Source: Paenibacillus artemisiicola (GTDB lineage: Bacteria; Bacillota; Bacilli; Paenibacillales; Paenibacillaceae). From it: a stretch of 64,000 nucleotides of DNA. The stretch is from the NCBI RefSeq assembly GCF_017652985.1, contig NZ_JAGGDJ010000023.1, forward strand, positions 17,749 to 81,748. Direction: 5' to 3'. How positions within the stretch are numbered: the first letter of the stretch is position 1; each line of letters starts with the position of its first letter. This document shows positions 54,594 to 62,173 of the stretch, piece by piece. The position numbers and the translations under genes are program-made. Below the pieces are notes generated by a model. It had not been told where the DNA came from, ran no database searches, and was given only the letters and a program-made list of their open reading frames with translations.

Positions 54594-56331
54594 ATGGCTT
54601 CTCCTCCTCCCGCTTCCCGAATTGCGACCGGCAGATCGCCTGATACACCCCGCAGCTCGCGAGCAGCTCTTCGTGCGTGCCGCAGCCGGCGACTTCGCCT
54701 TCCTCGAGCACGATGATCCGGTGGGCGTCCTTCACGGACGTGATCCGCTGCGCGATCAGGAACGTCATCGCATCCTGCCGCAGCGCCTGGAGCGCGAGGC
54801 GAAGCCGCCGCTCCGTGCCGAGATCGAGCGCGCTCGCGCTGTCGTCCAGGATCAGGATGGGCGGCTTCGCGAGCAGCGCCCGGGCGATCGAGAGCCGCTG
54901 CTTCTGCCCGCCGGAGAGGTTGACGCCCTTCTGGCCGAGCTTCGTCTCGTAGCCGTCCGGCAGCGCGGCGATGAAGTCGTGCGCCTGCGCGAGCGCCGCG
55001 GCCGCTTCGATGTCCGCCTGCGACGCGTCCGGCTTGCCGAACGCCAGATTGTCCCGGATCGTGCCGGTGAACAGGTACGCGTCCTGAAAAATCATCCCCA
55101 CGCGGCGCCGCAGCTCCGTCAGCGGAAGGCCGCGAATATCGCGGCCGTCGAGCAGGACGGCGCCCGCCGTCACGTCGTACAGCCGCGGGATCAGCTGCAC
55201 GAGCGTCGACTTGCCCGAGCCCGTGGCCCCGATGATCGCGACGGTTTCCCCGCGGCGGGCTTCCAGGCTGATCCCCCGCAGCACCGGCACTTCTCCGGCC
55301 GGCCCCGCATAGGAGAAGGCGACGTCGCGGAATTCCACGTGCTTGGCCGGGATCGGCGCTTCCGCGTCCTGCGCCCCGTCCGCGATCGAAGGCCGAGCCT
55401 CCAGCACGTCGCGAATGCGCCGCGCGGAGACGTTCGCCTGCGAGACGTTCATCAGCAGACCGCTGACCATGAGCAGGGACGCGAGCACCTGGCCGACGTA
55501 GTTCGCGAACGCCACGAGATCCCCGACGCGGATCGCGCCAAGCCATACGCGGTTGCCCCCGTACAGCAGGATCGCCACCAGGCACGCGTTCATGATCAGG
55601 GACACGATCGGCGAATTGAGCGCGATGAGCCGCGCCGCCCGGACGGACGCCCGCGTATAATCCGCGTTGATGTCCCCGAACCGCTCCTTCTCGTAATCGG
55701 AGCGGACGAACGCCTTCACGACCCGGATGCCCGCCAGGTTCTCCTGGATGCTCGTATTGACGGCGTCCAGCTTCGCCTGCATGCTCGCGAACAGCGGCGA
55801 CGAGAAGCGGATGAGCACGAAGATGACCGACGCGAGGACGAGAAGCGTGCCGAGCAGGATCAACCCGAGCCGCGGATCCATGAGCAGCGCCATGATGACG
55901 CTGCCGATCAGCAGGCTCGGCGCGCGGACCAGGCCCTGCAGCGCGATCTGCAGCAGATTTTGCACCTGCACGACGTCGTTCGTGATCCGGGTGATGAGCG
56001 AGCCGGCCTTGAACGCGTCCACGTTCTCGAACGAGAAGGTTTGAATCTTGGCATAGAGCGCCTCCCGAATGTCGGCCCCGAAGTTTTGCGAGGCGCGGCT
56101 CGCAAAGAGATTGCACCCGACGCCGGTGATCAGCGAAAGCAGCGTGACGAGCAGCATCAGCAGTCCGGTGCGCTCGATGACGCCGAAGTCGCGGACGACG
56201 ACGCCGAAATTGACGATATGCGCCGCCAGCCGGGGCTGCAGCAAATCGAAAAACACCTCGCCGAGCATGAACAGCGGCCCGAGCAGGACGAACTTCCAAT
56301 ACGGCTTGATATAGGCGCGAAGTCCCCACAT
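54571..56331 (-). CDS. ABC exporter half-transporter, degenerate partner of a heterodimer
   Basis: 586 residues. Six-helix exporter domain (~1-320; MWGLRAYIKPYWKFVLLGPL), ATPase domain with Walker A GATGSGKST, signature LSGGQKQRLSIAR, and Walker B ILILDDSASALD, where Asp replaces the catalytic Glu. The switch residue is Gln (FLIAQRITSV), not His. These are the hallmarks of the degenerate half of a heterodimeric multidrug exporter. It precedes and overlaps its catalytic partner. ATG 56331 is preceded by AAAGG and follows a 32-codon ORF by two bases. Substrate unknown. Confidence 0.92.
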   Translation of the reverse strand: MWGLRAYIKPYWKFVLLGPLFMLGEVFFDLLQPRLAAHIVNFGVVVRDFGVIERTGLLMLLVTLLSLITGVGCNLFASRASQNFGADIREALYAKIQTFSFENVDAFKAGSLITRITNDVVQVQNLLQIALQGLVRAPSLLIGSVIMALLMDPRLGLILLGTLLVLASVIFVLIRFSSPLFASMQAKLDAVNTSIQENLAGIRVVKAFVRSDYEKERFGDINADYTRASVRAARLIALNSPIVSLIMNACLVAILLYGGNRVWLGAIRVGDLVAFANYVGQVLASLLMVSGLLMNVSQANVSARRIRDVLEARPSIADGAQDAEAPIPAKHVEFRDVAFSYAGPAGEVPVLRGISLEARRGETVAIIGATGSGKSTLVQLIPRLYDVTAGAVLLDGRDIRGLPLTELRRRVGMIFQDAYLFTGTIRDNLAFGKPDASQADIEAAAALAQAHDFIAALPDGYETKLGQKGVNLSGGQKQRLSIARALLAKPPILILDDSASALDLGTERRLRLALQALRQDAMTFLIAQRITSVKDAHRIIVLEEGEVAGCGTHEELLASCGVYQAICRSQFGKREEEKPYVGQQSV

Positions 56332-56333
56332 GG

Positions 56334-56432
56334 CTAGCCTTTCTCCCCCTCCGTTACGAATTGGCGGTACATCGGCGCTTCGGCGCGGCGTCCGGCACGC
56401 TTCTCCGCCGCGAGGCGCAGCTTCATGCGCAT
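56334..56432 (-). CDS. 32-residue ORF leading the ABC exporter operon
   Basis: ATG 56432 follows GGGAGGGAAG. The peptide is basic and Arg/Ala-rich (MRMKLRLAAEKRAGRRAEAP) and ends QFVTEGEKG. Its stop TAG lies 2 bp before the ABC start, so a ribosome finishing it would be delivered to the transporter start. Bacillus subtilis bmrCD has a comparable short upstream ORF (bmrB) that senses ribosome-targeting antibiotics; no terminator hairpin is visible here, so translational coupling is the more likely mode, if the ORF is used. Confidence 0.5.
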   Translation of the reverse strand: MRMKLRLAAEKRAGRRAEAPMYRQFVTEGEKG

Positions 56433-56456
56433 ACGCTTCCCTCCCGATACAATTGA

Positions 56457-56508
56457 ATACATTTGTATACACTATCACAACTGTATACAAATGTATGCAC
56501 CCTGTCAA
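56457..56508 (-). promoter_or_regulatory. Promoter with strong operator for the ABC exporter operon
   Basis: 14-bp perfect inverted repeat ATACATTTGTATAC (56457-56470) / GTATACAAATGTAT (56483-56496), 12-bp spacer. A TTGACA (56508-56503) precedes it on the minus strand with candidate -10s TATACA or TACAGT inside the right arm. A repressor bound here would cover the promoter. No regulator gene is adjacent; the site type fits a GntR/MarR-class protein. In 56509-56811 I see otherwise only the terminator at 56629. Confidence 0.75.
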
Positions 56509-56628
56509 TCGAAAATCATCGTTTCGCCGCAGCTTGATCGAAGCAGCGCACTAACCCAAATCAAACGCAAACCGACTACCATCCCCCCGACTGCCGCTGC
56601 TTGGGGTTCCGCTAATCCGTCGCGATGC

Positions 56629-56660
56629 AAAAAGAGCCATCCCCGGCGGGGATGGCTCTT
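56629..56660 (-). terminator. Terminator of ldh
   Basis: 11-bp stem GAGCCATCCCC (56634-56644) / GGGGATGGCTC (56648-56658), five U on the minus strand (56633-56629). It lies 150 bp past the ldh stop codon. Confidence 0.85.
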
Positions 56661-56811
56661 CGTATGATTCAATTGGATTCCGGCAATGGGCGGTACGGGC
56701 GAAGGCGATGGCCGATTGCCTCGAATCGGCAGCGTGCTGCGCGCTGCGCGCGGGCAGCCGCGCACGCCGCGCCTTCGCCCCTCTCTGTGAAGCGTCCCGA
56801 ATCCCGGGCGG

Positions 56812-57780
56812 CTACGATCGCGCGATCGCGTCGAGGGCCAGCGCCTCCATCGCGCCGCGGATGACGCCGCACGACTCGGCGAAGCGGCGTCGCTCGCCCG
56901 GCGTCAGGTTCAGCTCGACGATCTCGGTCATGCCGTCGCGAGTCAGAATCGCCGGCACGCCGGCGCAGAGGCCGCTTTGGCCGTATTCGCCCTCCAGGTA
57001 CGCGGATACCGCGACGATCCGGTGTTCGTTATTCAAGATCGAGCGGGCGATCGAGGCCAGCGCGCTGGCAATGCCATAGGTCGTGGCCCCCTTTGCCTGC
57101 AGGATCTCCCACCCGGCGTTGCGCGTCTGCCGCGCGATTACATCCAGGTCCAGCCGGTCGAACCGTTCGCCGTGCTGGGCGAGAATATCGCGGATCGGCT
57201 TGCCGCCGATCGTCACGTGCGACCAAGCGGGGAACTGCGAGTCGCCGTGCTCCCCGAGCACGTACCCGTTGATGCTGCGCGGGTCGACGGGCAGATGCTC
57301 GGCCAGCAGCGTCTTCAGCCGCGCGGAGTCGATCGACGTGCCGGTGCCGATGACCCGCGAGCGCGGGAAGCCGGACAGCTTCAGGACGATGCCGGTCACG
57401 ACGTCGACGGGGTTGGCCGCCACGAGGAACACGCCCTCGAAGCCGGCGGCCACGATTTGGGGCACGATCTCGCGGCAGATCTCGAGAGAGCTGGCCGCCA
57501 GATCGAGGCGGGTCCCGCCCGGGATCATGACGACGCCCGCGCTCAGGACGACGATATCGGCATCCCGGCAGTCCGCGTACGTCCCCGTGCCGACCTTCGT
57601 GCGGTTATGGGTGAAATCCATGCAGTGCGACAGGTCGAGCGCGTCGGCGCGAACCTTCTCGGCCGAACGGCCGATGAGCACGATCTCGTCGCAGATGGAT
57701 TGGTTGACGAGCGCATAGGCGCAGCTGGCGCCGACGGCGCCGACGCCGACGATCGCCACTTTTCTTGCTTTGCTGGGCAT
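56812..57780 (-). CDS. ldh: L-lactate dehydrogenase
   Basis: 322 residues. NAD motif KVAIVGVGAVGASCAYAL, substrate Arg and catalytic His region with NPVDVVTGIVLKLSGFPRSRVIGTGTSIDSARLK and GEHGDSQFPAWSHVTIGG (catalytic His). The pattern is that of L-LDH, not malate dehydrogenase: Gln/Gly in the specificity loop region (SAGVVMIPGGTRLDLA) is somewhat unusual, so an LDH-like 2-hydroxyacid dehydrogenase is also possible. Reaction: pyruvate + NADH to lactate, for NAD regeneration. ATG 57780 follows GGGAAGAGGG; the upstream longer reading lies in the promoter region. Confidence 0.87.
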   Translation of the reverse strand: MPSKARKVAIVGVGAVGASCAYALVNQSICDEIVLIGRSAEKVRADALDLSHCMDFTHNRTKVGTGTYADCRDADIVVLSAGVVMIPGGTRLDLAASSLEICREIVPQIVAAGFEGVFLVAANPVDVVTGIVLKLSGFPRSRVIGTGTSIDSARLKTLLAEHLPVDPRSINGYVLGEHGDSQFPAWSHVTIGGKPIRDILAQHGERFDRLDLDVIARQTRNAGWEILQAKGATTYGIASALASIARSILNNEHRIVAVSAYLEGEYGQSGLCAGVPAILTRDGMTEIVELNLTPGERRRFAESCGVIRGAMEALALDAIARS

Positions 57781-57816
57781 TCCTATCCCTCTTCCCGTTG
57801 TGATGTCGGCGTGCTC

Positions 57817-57832
57817 AATGATAGCTATCATT
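57817..57832 (-). promoter_or_regulatory. 16-bp palindrome before ldh
   Basis: Perfect palindrome AATGATAGCTATCATT about 40 bp upstream of the ldh start codon, a likely operator. It does not match the Rex box. A TATAAT on the minus strand near 57875-57880 is a possible promoter further upstream. The rest of 57833-58097 contains no convincing gene. Confidence 0.6.
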
Positions 57833-58097
57833 ACATATATGTGCATGAAACATCCCATATACCGAACATAAAGCATTATAGCATGCCCGCCGAGAAAAAT
57901 AACCTTCCTATAGGCGTAAATACTCGATTAGTCTCTCTTATTTGCTGGAAATTATGGCTCCCCGTCAAGGAAAGGATGAAATCCTTCCGGCCGCTTAGAC
58001 GGCGCGCGTTCTTTTGGACGCAGCGCCGCAGCTTAAAGCTGCAGGTTGGCGTCAGCTTTATGGGATATTCATGACTACCGGTACCGATAACCAACGC

Positions 58098-58138
58098 AAA
58101 ACGCTCCGGGATTCCCGTGTTCGGAAATCCCGGAGCGC
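58098..58138 (-). terminator. Terminator of the HxlR gene
   Basis: 12-bp stem CGCTCCGGGATT (58102-58113) / AATCCCGGAGCG (58126-58137) followed by TTTTGCG on the minus strand. Confidence 0.75.
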
Positions 58139-58164
58139 CTATGTCGGGCAGCCTCTACCCGCGC

Positions 58165-58533
58165 TTACATCGCCGATTCTTCTTCTGCTTCTTGCTTATT
58201 CCCGCCCGCCGTCTTCTCCAGTCCGGCGCCGAATTGCTGCGTCCAAGCCCACATAGCCTCGAAGATCGGCTGCAAGCCCTGCCCGCTCTCGGTCAGCTCG
58301 TACTCGACATGCAGCGGCACGCCGGGGTAGATCGTGCGGGTCACGAGCCCCTTCTCCTCCAGCAGCCGCAATCGGTCCGTCAGCGTCTTCGGGCTGATGG
58401 GCTGCAGCTTGCGGCGCAGTTCCCCGAAGCGCCGGGCGCCGTTGAAGAGTTCGAACAGGAGCAGCAGCATCCACTTGCCGTCCAGCATCTCCAGAATCGG
58501 TTCCACGCGGCCCGGACAGGATCGGTCCATCAT
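58165..58533 (-). CDS. HxlR family regulator
   Basis: 122 residues. HxlR winged helix: CPGRVEPILEMLDGKWMLLLLFELFNGARRFGELRRKLQPISPKTLTDRLRLLEEKGLVTRTIYPGVPLHVEYELTESGQGL. The N-terminal Cys in SCPG is the typical redox-sensitive position of the family. The C-terminus is acidic. ATG 58533 follows GGGGGCAA. It is divergent from the RibD-like reductase gene and probably controls it. Paralogue in type of ytcD at 7492, though the sequences differ. Confidence 0.9.
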   Translation of the reverse strand: MMDRSCPGRVEPILEMLDGKWMLLLLFELFNGARRFGELRRKLQPISPKTLTDRLRLLEEKGLVTRTIYPGVPLHVEYELTESGQGLQPIFEAMWAWTQQFGAGLEKTAGGNKQEAEEESAM

Positions 58534-58659
58534 CTCGGATTGCCCCCATACTTCATTTTTTGAAACTATTGCACAAAAATGTAACTACTTTTCAAATGTA
58601 CCACAGTTCCGCTAGGATGGAAACCGAAGACGATCACGAATTCAAGGAGGCATTCTCTT

Positions 58660-59175
58660 ATGAAAACCTTATTATGGGCAACCCTGTCGGCCAACGGCAA
58701 CTATGCGCAGTCGGGACCCGGCAACCCGCCGAAGCCGGAGGCGCTCGCGGATTTCGCGGCGCAAGCTGCCGCCGCGGGCAATTTCATCGCCGGGCGGCGG
58801 ACGTTCGAAGCGATGCGCGGCAATGGCGGCGCCGGCGGACCGTTCGCCGCGCTCGACATCGTCGTCGTATCCCGGAACGCCGGGGAGCTGCCGGGGGCGA
58901 CGGTCGTGCGGTCGCCGGAGGAAGCGCTGGCGTATTTGGCGGAACGCGGCCACGAGACGGCGCTGATCGGCGGCGGTGCGGAAATCCATAACGCGTTCCT
59001 CGGCGCGGGGCTCGCGGACGAAGCCGTCTTCAACGTGGCGCCCGTCCTGGAGGGAAAGGGACTCAACCTGCTCATCGATACGGAACATTACGCATGCAAG
59101 CAGGTGCGGCTGCTCGACTGCAAGCCGCTTGGCGGAGGCGTCGTGCAGCTGCGCTACGGAATCGAGCGCGAGTAG
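58660..59175 (+). CDS. Dihydrofolate reductase-like (RibD C-terminal) oxidoreductase
   Basis: 171 residues. The DHFR/RibD-C fold is seen in KTLLWATLSANGNYAQ, NFIAGRRTFEAM, LDIVVVSRNAGELPGATVVRSPEEALAYL and the nucleotide loop TALIGGGAEIHNAFLGAGLADEAVFNVAPVLEGKGLNLL. It is the class of small NADPH reductases that is not true folate DHFR and often sits next to HxlR or MarR regulators; substrates are mostly unknown. ATG 58660 follows AAGGAGG. Its stop is one base from the stop of the converging MDR oxidoreductase gene. Confidence 0.85.
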   Translation: MKTLLWATLSANGNYAQSGPGNPPKPEALADFAAQAAAAGNFIAGRRTFEAMRGNGGAGGPFAALDIVVVSRNAGELPGATVVRSPEEALAYLAERGHETALIGGGAEIHNAFLGAGLADEAVFNVAPVLEGKGLNLLIDTEHYACKQVRLLDCKPLGGGVVQLRYGIERE

Positions 59176-59176
59176 G

Positions 59177-60154
59177 CTAGGCGCCCGCGCCGCGCGTCGG
59201 CACGAAAACGATCCGCTGCCCGGCGCCTGCCGGCGTCCCCCAGACGTCGGCTACGTCGGCCAGAGGCACCGGTACCGCGTTCACGCTCAGCCGCCCGTCC
59301 GCGATCGCGTCGACCAGCGCGGGCAGCTCGGCCATGTAGCCGGCCGTCGTCACCGAACCTTGGCCGCTGCCGAGCAGCCGGAAATTCGCCGAGCGCAGCG
59401 CGGCCGACGGCACGGCCGCTTCCGGTCCGGCGACGGAGCCGATCTGGATCCACGTCAACGCCCGGCTCCGGTCCGATCTGCGCTTCAGCAGCGGGACCAT
59501 CGCGAGCTCGGCCGGCTTCCCCCACAGGTAGTCGAGGACGACGTCGACCTCCGCTGCCGCCTCGCCCACGCGCCGCGCCGCGGTCTCCGGATCGCCCGCG
59601 AGCGAGACGGTCTCGTCGGCGCCGATCGCGCGCAGCGCCCGCAGCCGCTCCGGGTCGCGCCCCGCGCCGATGACGCGGCCGGCGCCGAGCAGCTTGGCGA
59701 TCCGGACGGCCATCTGGCCGGAATTGCCGGTCGCGCCGAGCACGAGCACGCTTTGCCCCGGCCGGAACGCGATCCGGCGGCGCAGCGCGACCCACGACGA
59801 CATCGCCGGATTCATGGCCGCCGCGATCTGCACGGGATCGGCGCCTTCCGGCAGCGGCACGCTGAGGCGAACGTCGATGACCGTCCGTTCGGCCATCGAC
59901 CCGAACGCGGTATCGGGCGCGGCGAAATAGACCGTCCTGCCGTCCGGCAGCCGCCCGACCCCGTCGATGCCGGGCACGAGCGGCAATTCGCCTCGGCTCG
60001 CGTAATGGGAGCCGTCGGCCTGGGAGCGCACGCGCGGATGCAAGCCCGCGGCGAGAACGTCGACGACCGCGTCATGGGCGCCGGACGGCTCCGGCAGATC
60101 GATCGCCTCGAACTTCGGCGATTCCTGATAAGAACGTACGACGGCTGCGTACAT
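59177..60154 (-). CDS. Zinc-independent MDR-type oxidoreductase (quinone reductase-like)
   Basis: 325 residues. N-terminal GroES-like domain (YAAVVRSYQESPKFEAIDLPEPSGAHDAVVDVLAAGLHPRVRS, LPLVPGIDGVGRLPDGRTVYF), NADPH Rossmann motif GQSVLVLGATGNSGQMAVRIAKLLGAGRVIGAGRD, ending ADVWGTPAGAGQRIVFVP. The catalytic zinc ligands Cys/His are missing, so it belongs to the zinc-free quinone reductase/enoyl-reductase group. ATG 60154 follows AAAGGGAGG. Divergent from the MarR gene; the inverted repeat just downstream of its -10 suggests MarR repression. Confidence 0.88.
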   Translation of the reverse strand: MYAAVVRSYQESPKFEAIDLPEPSGAHDAVVDVLAAGLHPRVRSQADGSHYASRGELPLVPGIDGVGRLPDGRTVYFAAPDTAFGSMAERTVIDVRLSVPLPEGADPVQIAAAMNPAMSSWVALRRRIAFRPGQSVLVLGATGNSGQMAVRIAKLLGAGRVIGAGRDPERLRALRAIGADETVSLAGDPETAARRVGEAAAEVDVVLDYLWGKPAELAMVPLLKRRSDRSRALTWIQIGSVAGPEAAVPSAALRSANFRLLGSGQGSVTTAGYMAELPALVDAIADGRLSVNAVPVPLADVADVWGTPAGAGQRIVFVPTRGAGA

Positions 60155-60190
60155 GGATAAGCCTCCCTTTGCGGGCAAGCCCGCCATTTA

Positions 60191-60234
60191 GTTTGTGATA
60201 CAAACAATATAGTTGGTCTCACGTACAAAGTCAA
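60191..60234 (-). promoter_or_regulatory. Promoter and MarR-type operator of the MDR gene
   Basis: Minus strand TTGACT (60234-60229), 17-bp spacer, TATATT (60211-60206). Just downstream lies the 6-3-6 inverted repeat GTTTGT-GAT-ACAAAC (60191-60205), well placed to block the start of transcription. Confidence 0.8.
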
Positions 60235-60326
60235 GGCCGGCTGTGCTACAATGGAAGGCAGCGACGTACCGAACGCCGGCGGCCGTGCCGCGCGTTCGAA
60301 ATCCGGCGTCGTCCGGAGTGATGGCC

Positions 60327-60776
60327 ATGAACCACGAATCCGCGCCGCAGCCCGGCGCGCTCACGATCGCGGACGGCTTGGCGCAGCTGTCCTTCCTGGT
60401 CCACGGAATATTGGGCCGCGCGGGCGCCGAGCACGATCTCTCGATCATCCAAATCCGGCTGCTCGGCATTCTGCGGGACCGCGAACCGAGCATGCTGCAG
60501 CTCGCCCGCTTCCTGAACCTCGACAAATCCAGCATCACCGGCCTCGTCGACCGCGCCGAACGTCGCGGCCTCGTCGAGCGCGTCGCCGACGCGCAGGACC
60601 GCCGCGGCTTCCGCGTGCGGCTGACGGACGCCGGGCGGCAGCTCGTCCGATCGGCCGGCGGCGAGATCGAGCGCGGGCTCATGGCGGCCGTCCAGGGCCT
60701 GGACGAAGCGGAGCGCGCGCAGCTCGCGGCGATCGCCGGCAAGATCATCGCCCAGGCGACCGCCGCGCGGGAGTGA
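60327..60776 (+). CDS. MarR family transcriptional regulator
   Basis: 149 residues. MarR winged helix: LSIIQIRLLGILRDREPSMLQLARFLNLDKSSITGLVDRAERRGLVERVADAQDRRGFRVRLTDAG, with dimerising helices at both ends. The ATG at 60327 is chosen because GGAG lies eight bases before; the ATG at 60321 is too close to it and longer readings run through the operator. It is divergent from the MDR oxidoreductase, its likely target. The inducer is probably a quinone or phenolic compound by family rule. Confidence 0.9.
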   Translation: MNHESAPQPGALTIADGLAQLSFLVHGILGRAGAEHDLSIIQIRLLGILRDREPSMLQLARFLNLDKSSITGLVDRAERRGLVERVADAQDRRGFRVRLTDAGRQLVRSAGGEIERGLMAAVQGLDEAERAQLAAIAGKIIAQATAARE

Positions 60777-60936
60777 CCGCCCGCCTTCCCGCCCGAGCCG
60801 GTACCGGTACCCCCTGCCTTTCCGCCTGGTACGGGCACGTCACCTCCCGCTACCCTGTCCGCTGCAGGCACCGCCGCCTCCCGCCTTCCCGCCTGATGCA
60901 AGCGCCGGCAGGCATCCCGCGCGGCCCGCGCGCCAC

Positions 60937-60972
60937 AAAAAAAGCTGCCCGGACCCCGTCCGAGCAGCTTTT
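60937..60972. terminator. Bidirectional terminator between MarR and TPR-like genes
   Basis: Imperfect stem AAAAAGCTGCCCGGAC / GTCCGAGCAGCTTTT (60939-60972) with A/T runs on both sides. The stretch 60777-60936 has only CCCGCCT-type pyrimidine-rich repeats. Confidence 0.8.
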
Positions 60973-60997
60973 GTCCCGTTATCGCATGCGCCGCCGT

Positions 60998-61438
60998 CTA
61001 GCGCGCGATCGTCGCCAGATCCGCGAGCAGCCAACCGCGGCTCTCCGCGTCCGTCACCCGCTCCGTCAAGCGCGACGCTTCCGCCGCCGCGGCCTCCATC
61101 CGTTCCCGCTCCCCCAGCACGGCGTACGCCCGTGCCTGCGCCTCATGCGCATACGCCATGTAGAACGGCGCCAGCTCCGCCTCGGCGGTCACCTTCAGGC
61201 ACTTCTCCGCGTACGCCAGCGCCTGCTCCCCCTGCCCGATCACGGCATACACGCGCGCCAGCTGCCAGTAGCCGATCGAAATATTCGTCGCCGTGTGCCC
61301 CTCGTGCTGGGACCAATGCCAGAACGAGGCGTGGCAGAGGTGCACCATCTCGTCGTCGTCGCGCTCCGAGCGATCCTCCTTGCCCAGCAGGTCCCACACC
61401 TTGTTGAAGCACGAAGCCGCCCATTGTTTATGCTCCAT
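60998..61438 (-). CDS. TPR-like helical protein of unknown function
   Basis: 146 residues, all helical. The helix pairs HASFWHWSQHEGHTATNISIGYWQLARVYAVIGQGEQALAYAEKCLKV and APFYMAYAHEAQARAYAVLGERERMEAAAAEASRL follow the tetratricopeptide pattern, with the start EHKQWAASCFNKVWDLLGKEDRSERDDDEMVHLCH. Such proteins are protein-interaction scaffolds. ATG 61438 follows GGGGGAGAG. No neighbour explains its job; it ends at the terminator at 60937. Confidence 0.8.
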   Translation of the reverse strand: MEHKQWAASCFNKVWDLLGKEDRSERDDDEMVHLCHASFWHWSQHEGHTATNISIGYWQLARVYAVIGQGEQALAYAEKCLKVTAEAELAPFYMAYAHEAQARAYAVLGERERMEAAAAEASRLTERVTDAESRGWLLADLATIAR

Positions 61439-61506
61439 TGCGCCGCTCTCCCCCATGCGTTTCGTTCGGTCCGCCTGCCCTCCGAACGGGCGGCGGCATA
61501 AAATAA

Positions 61507-61533
61507 GCCTCCTGTTCGTCGCGATCAGGAGGC
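61507..61533 (-). terminator. Terminator of the VOC gene at 61561
   Basis: 8-bp stem GCCTCCTG (61507-61514) / CAGGAGGC (61526-61533), followed on the minus strand by TTATTTT. Also lies upstream of the TPR-like gene. Confidence 0.75.
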
Positions 61534-61560
61534 GTTTGGGTTTTCGTTTGCCGAGCGCGG

Positions 61561-61995
61561 TTATCCCGGCTGCTGCCCCGGCACGTTCACTTGGAACGTG
61601 AGGCCGAATTTGTCTTTCACGATGCCGTACATCGGGCTCCAATCCGTCTTCTGAATCGGCAGAATGACTTGTCCGCCGTCCGCCAGCGCTTCGAAAATTT
61701 CCTTCGCTCTCGTCTCTTCCGTCGGATGAATCGCGATTTGTACCGCGTCGGTCACCTGAAACGGCGCCTCGTCGAACGAATCCGAGAACATCAGATGCGA
61801 TTCGCCGATCTGCAGATGTCCGTGCATGACGCGGTCCTTCATGTTGTCCGCGATCGGGTATTCCGGATTCGCCGGCATGTCGCCGAACGCCATGATGCCG
61901 ATGACTTTCCCGCCAAGCGCTTTCTCATAGAAATGGATCGCTTCCCTTGCGTTGCCGGCAAACATCAAATACGGGTTCAAACTGATGGACATCAT
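61561..61995 (-). CDS. VOC family protein, PhnB-like
   Basis: 144 residues. It matches the PhnB/3-demethylubiquinone-methyltransferase-like VOC pattern: SISLNPYLMFAGNAREAIHFYEKALGGKVIGIMAFGDMP, HGHLQIGESHLMFSDSF, AIHPTEETRAKEIFEALADGGQVILPIQKTDWSPMYGIVKDKFGLTFQVNVP. The metal-ligand positions are not all kept (H-H-E partly absent), so it may bind rather than catalyse. ATG 61995 follows AAGGGG. Single-gene unit; function of the group is unsettled. Confidence 0.85.
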   Translation of the reverse strand: MMSISLNPYLMFAGNAREAIHFYEKALGGKVIGIMAFGDMPANPEYPIADNMKDRVMHGHLQIGESHLMFSDSFDEAPFQVTDAVQIAIHPTEETRAKEIFEALADGGQVILPIQKTDWSPMYGIVKDKFGLTFQVNVPGQQPG

Positions 61996-62173
61996 TCAAC
62001 AGCCCCTTCGGCATGAATTGGACAACCTCATTCATTATACACGAAGCCGCGCCGTTTCAACATGGACCTTCCGGGGTCCGGCGGCGTGCCGGAAGCGAAA
62101 AGGACGCCTCTCGAGGAGGCGCCCTGCCGGTCAATCCGCGTCGTTACGCCAATCGCCGGGGTTCGGCGATGCT

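Noticed and set aside
57817..57832. Rex operator before ldh
   Set aside because: The palindrome AATGATAGCTATCATT does not match TTGTGAA-N4-TTCACAA.
57876..58094. 72-codon minus-strand frame between ldh and the HxlR gene
   Set aside because: No ribosome site, no recognisable motif, and it overlaps the ldh upstream region and a small hairpin.
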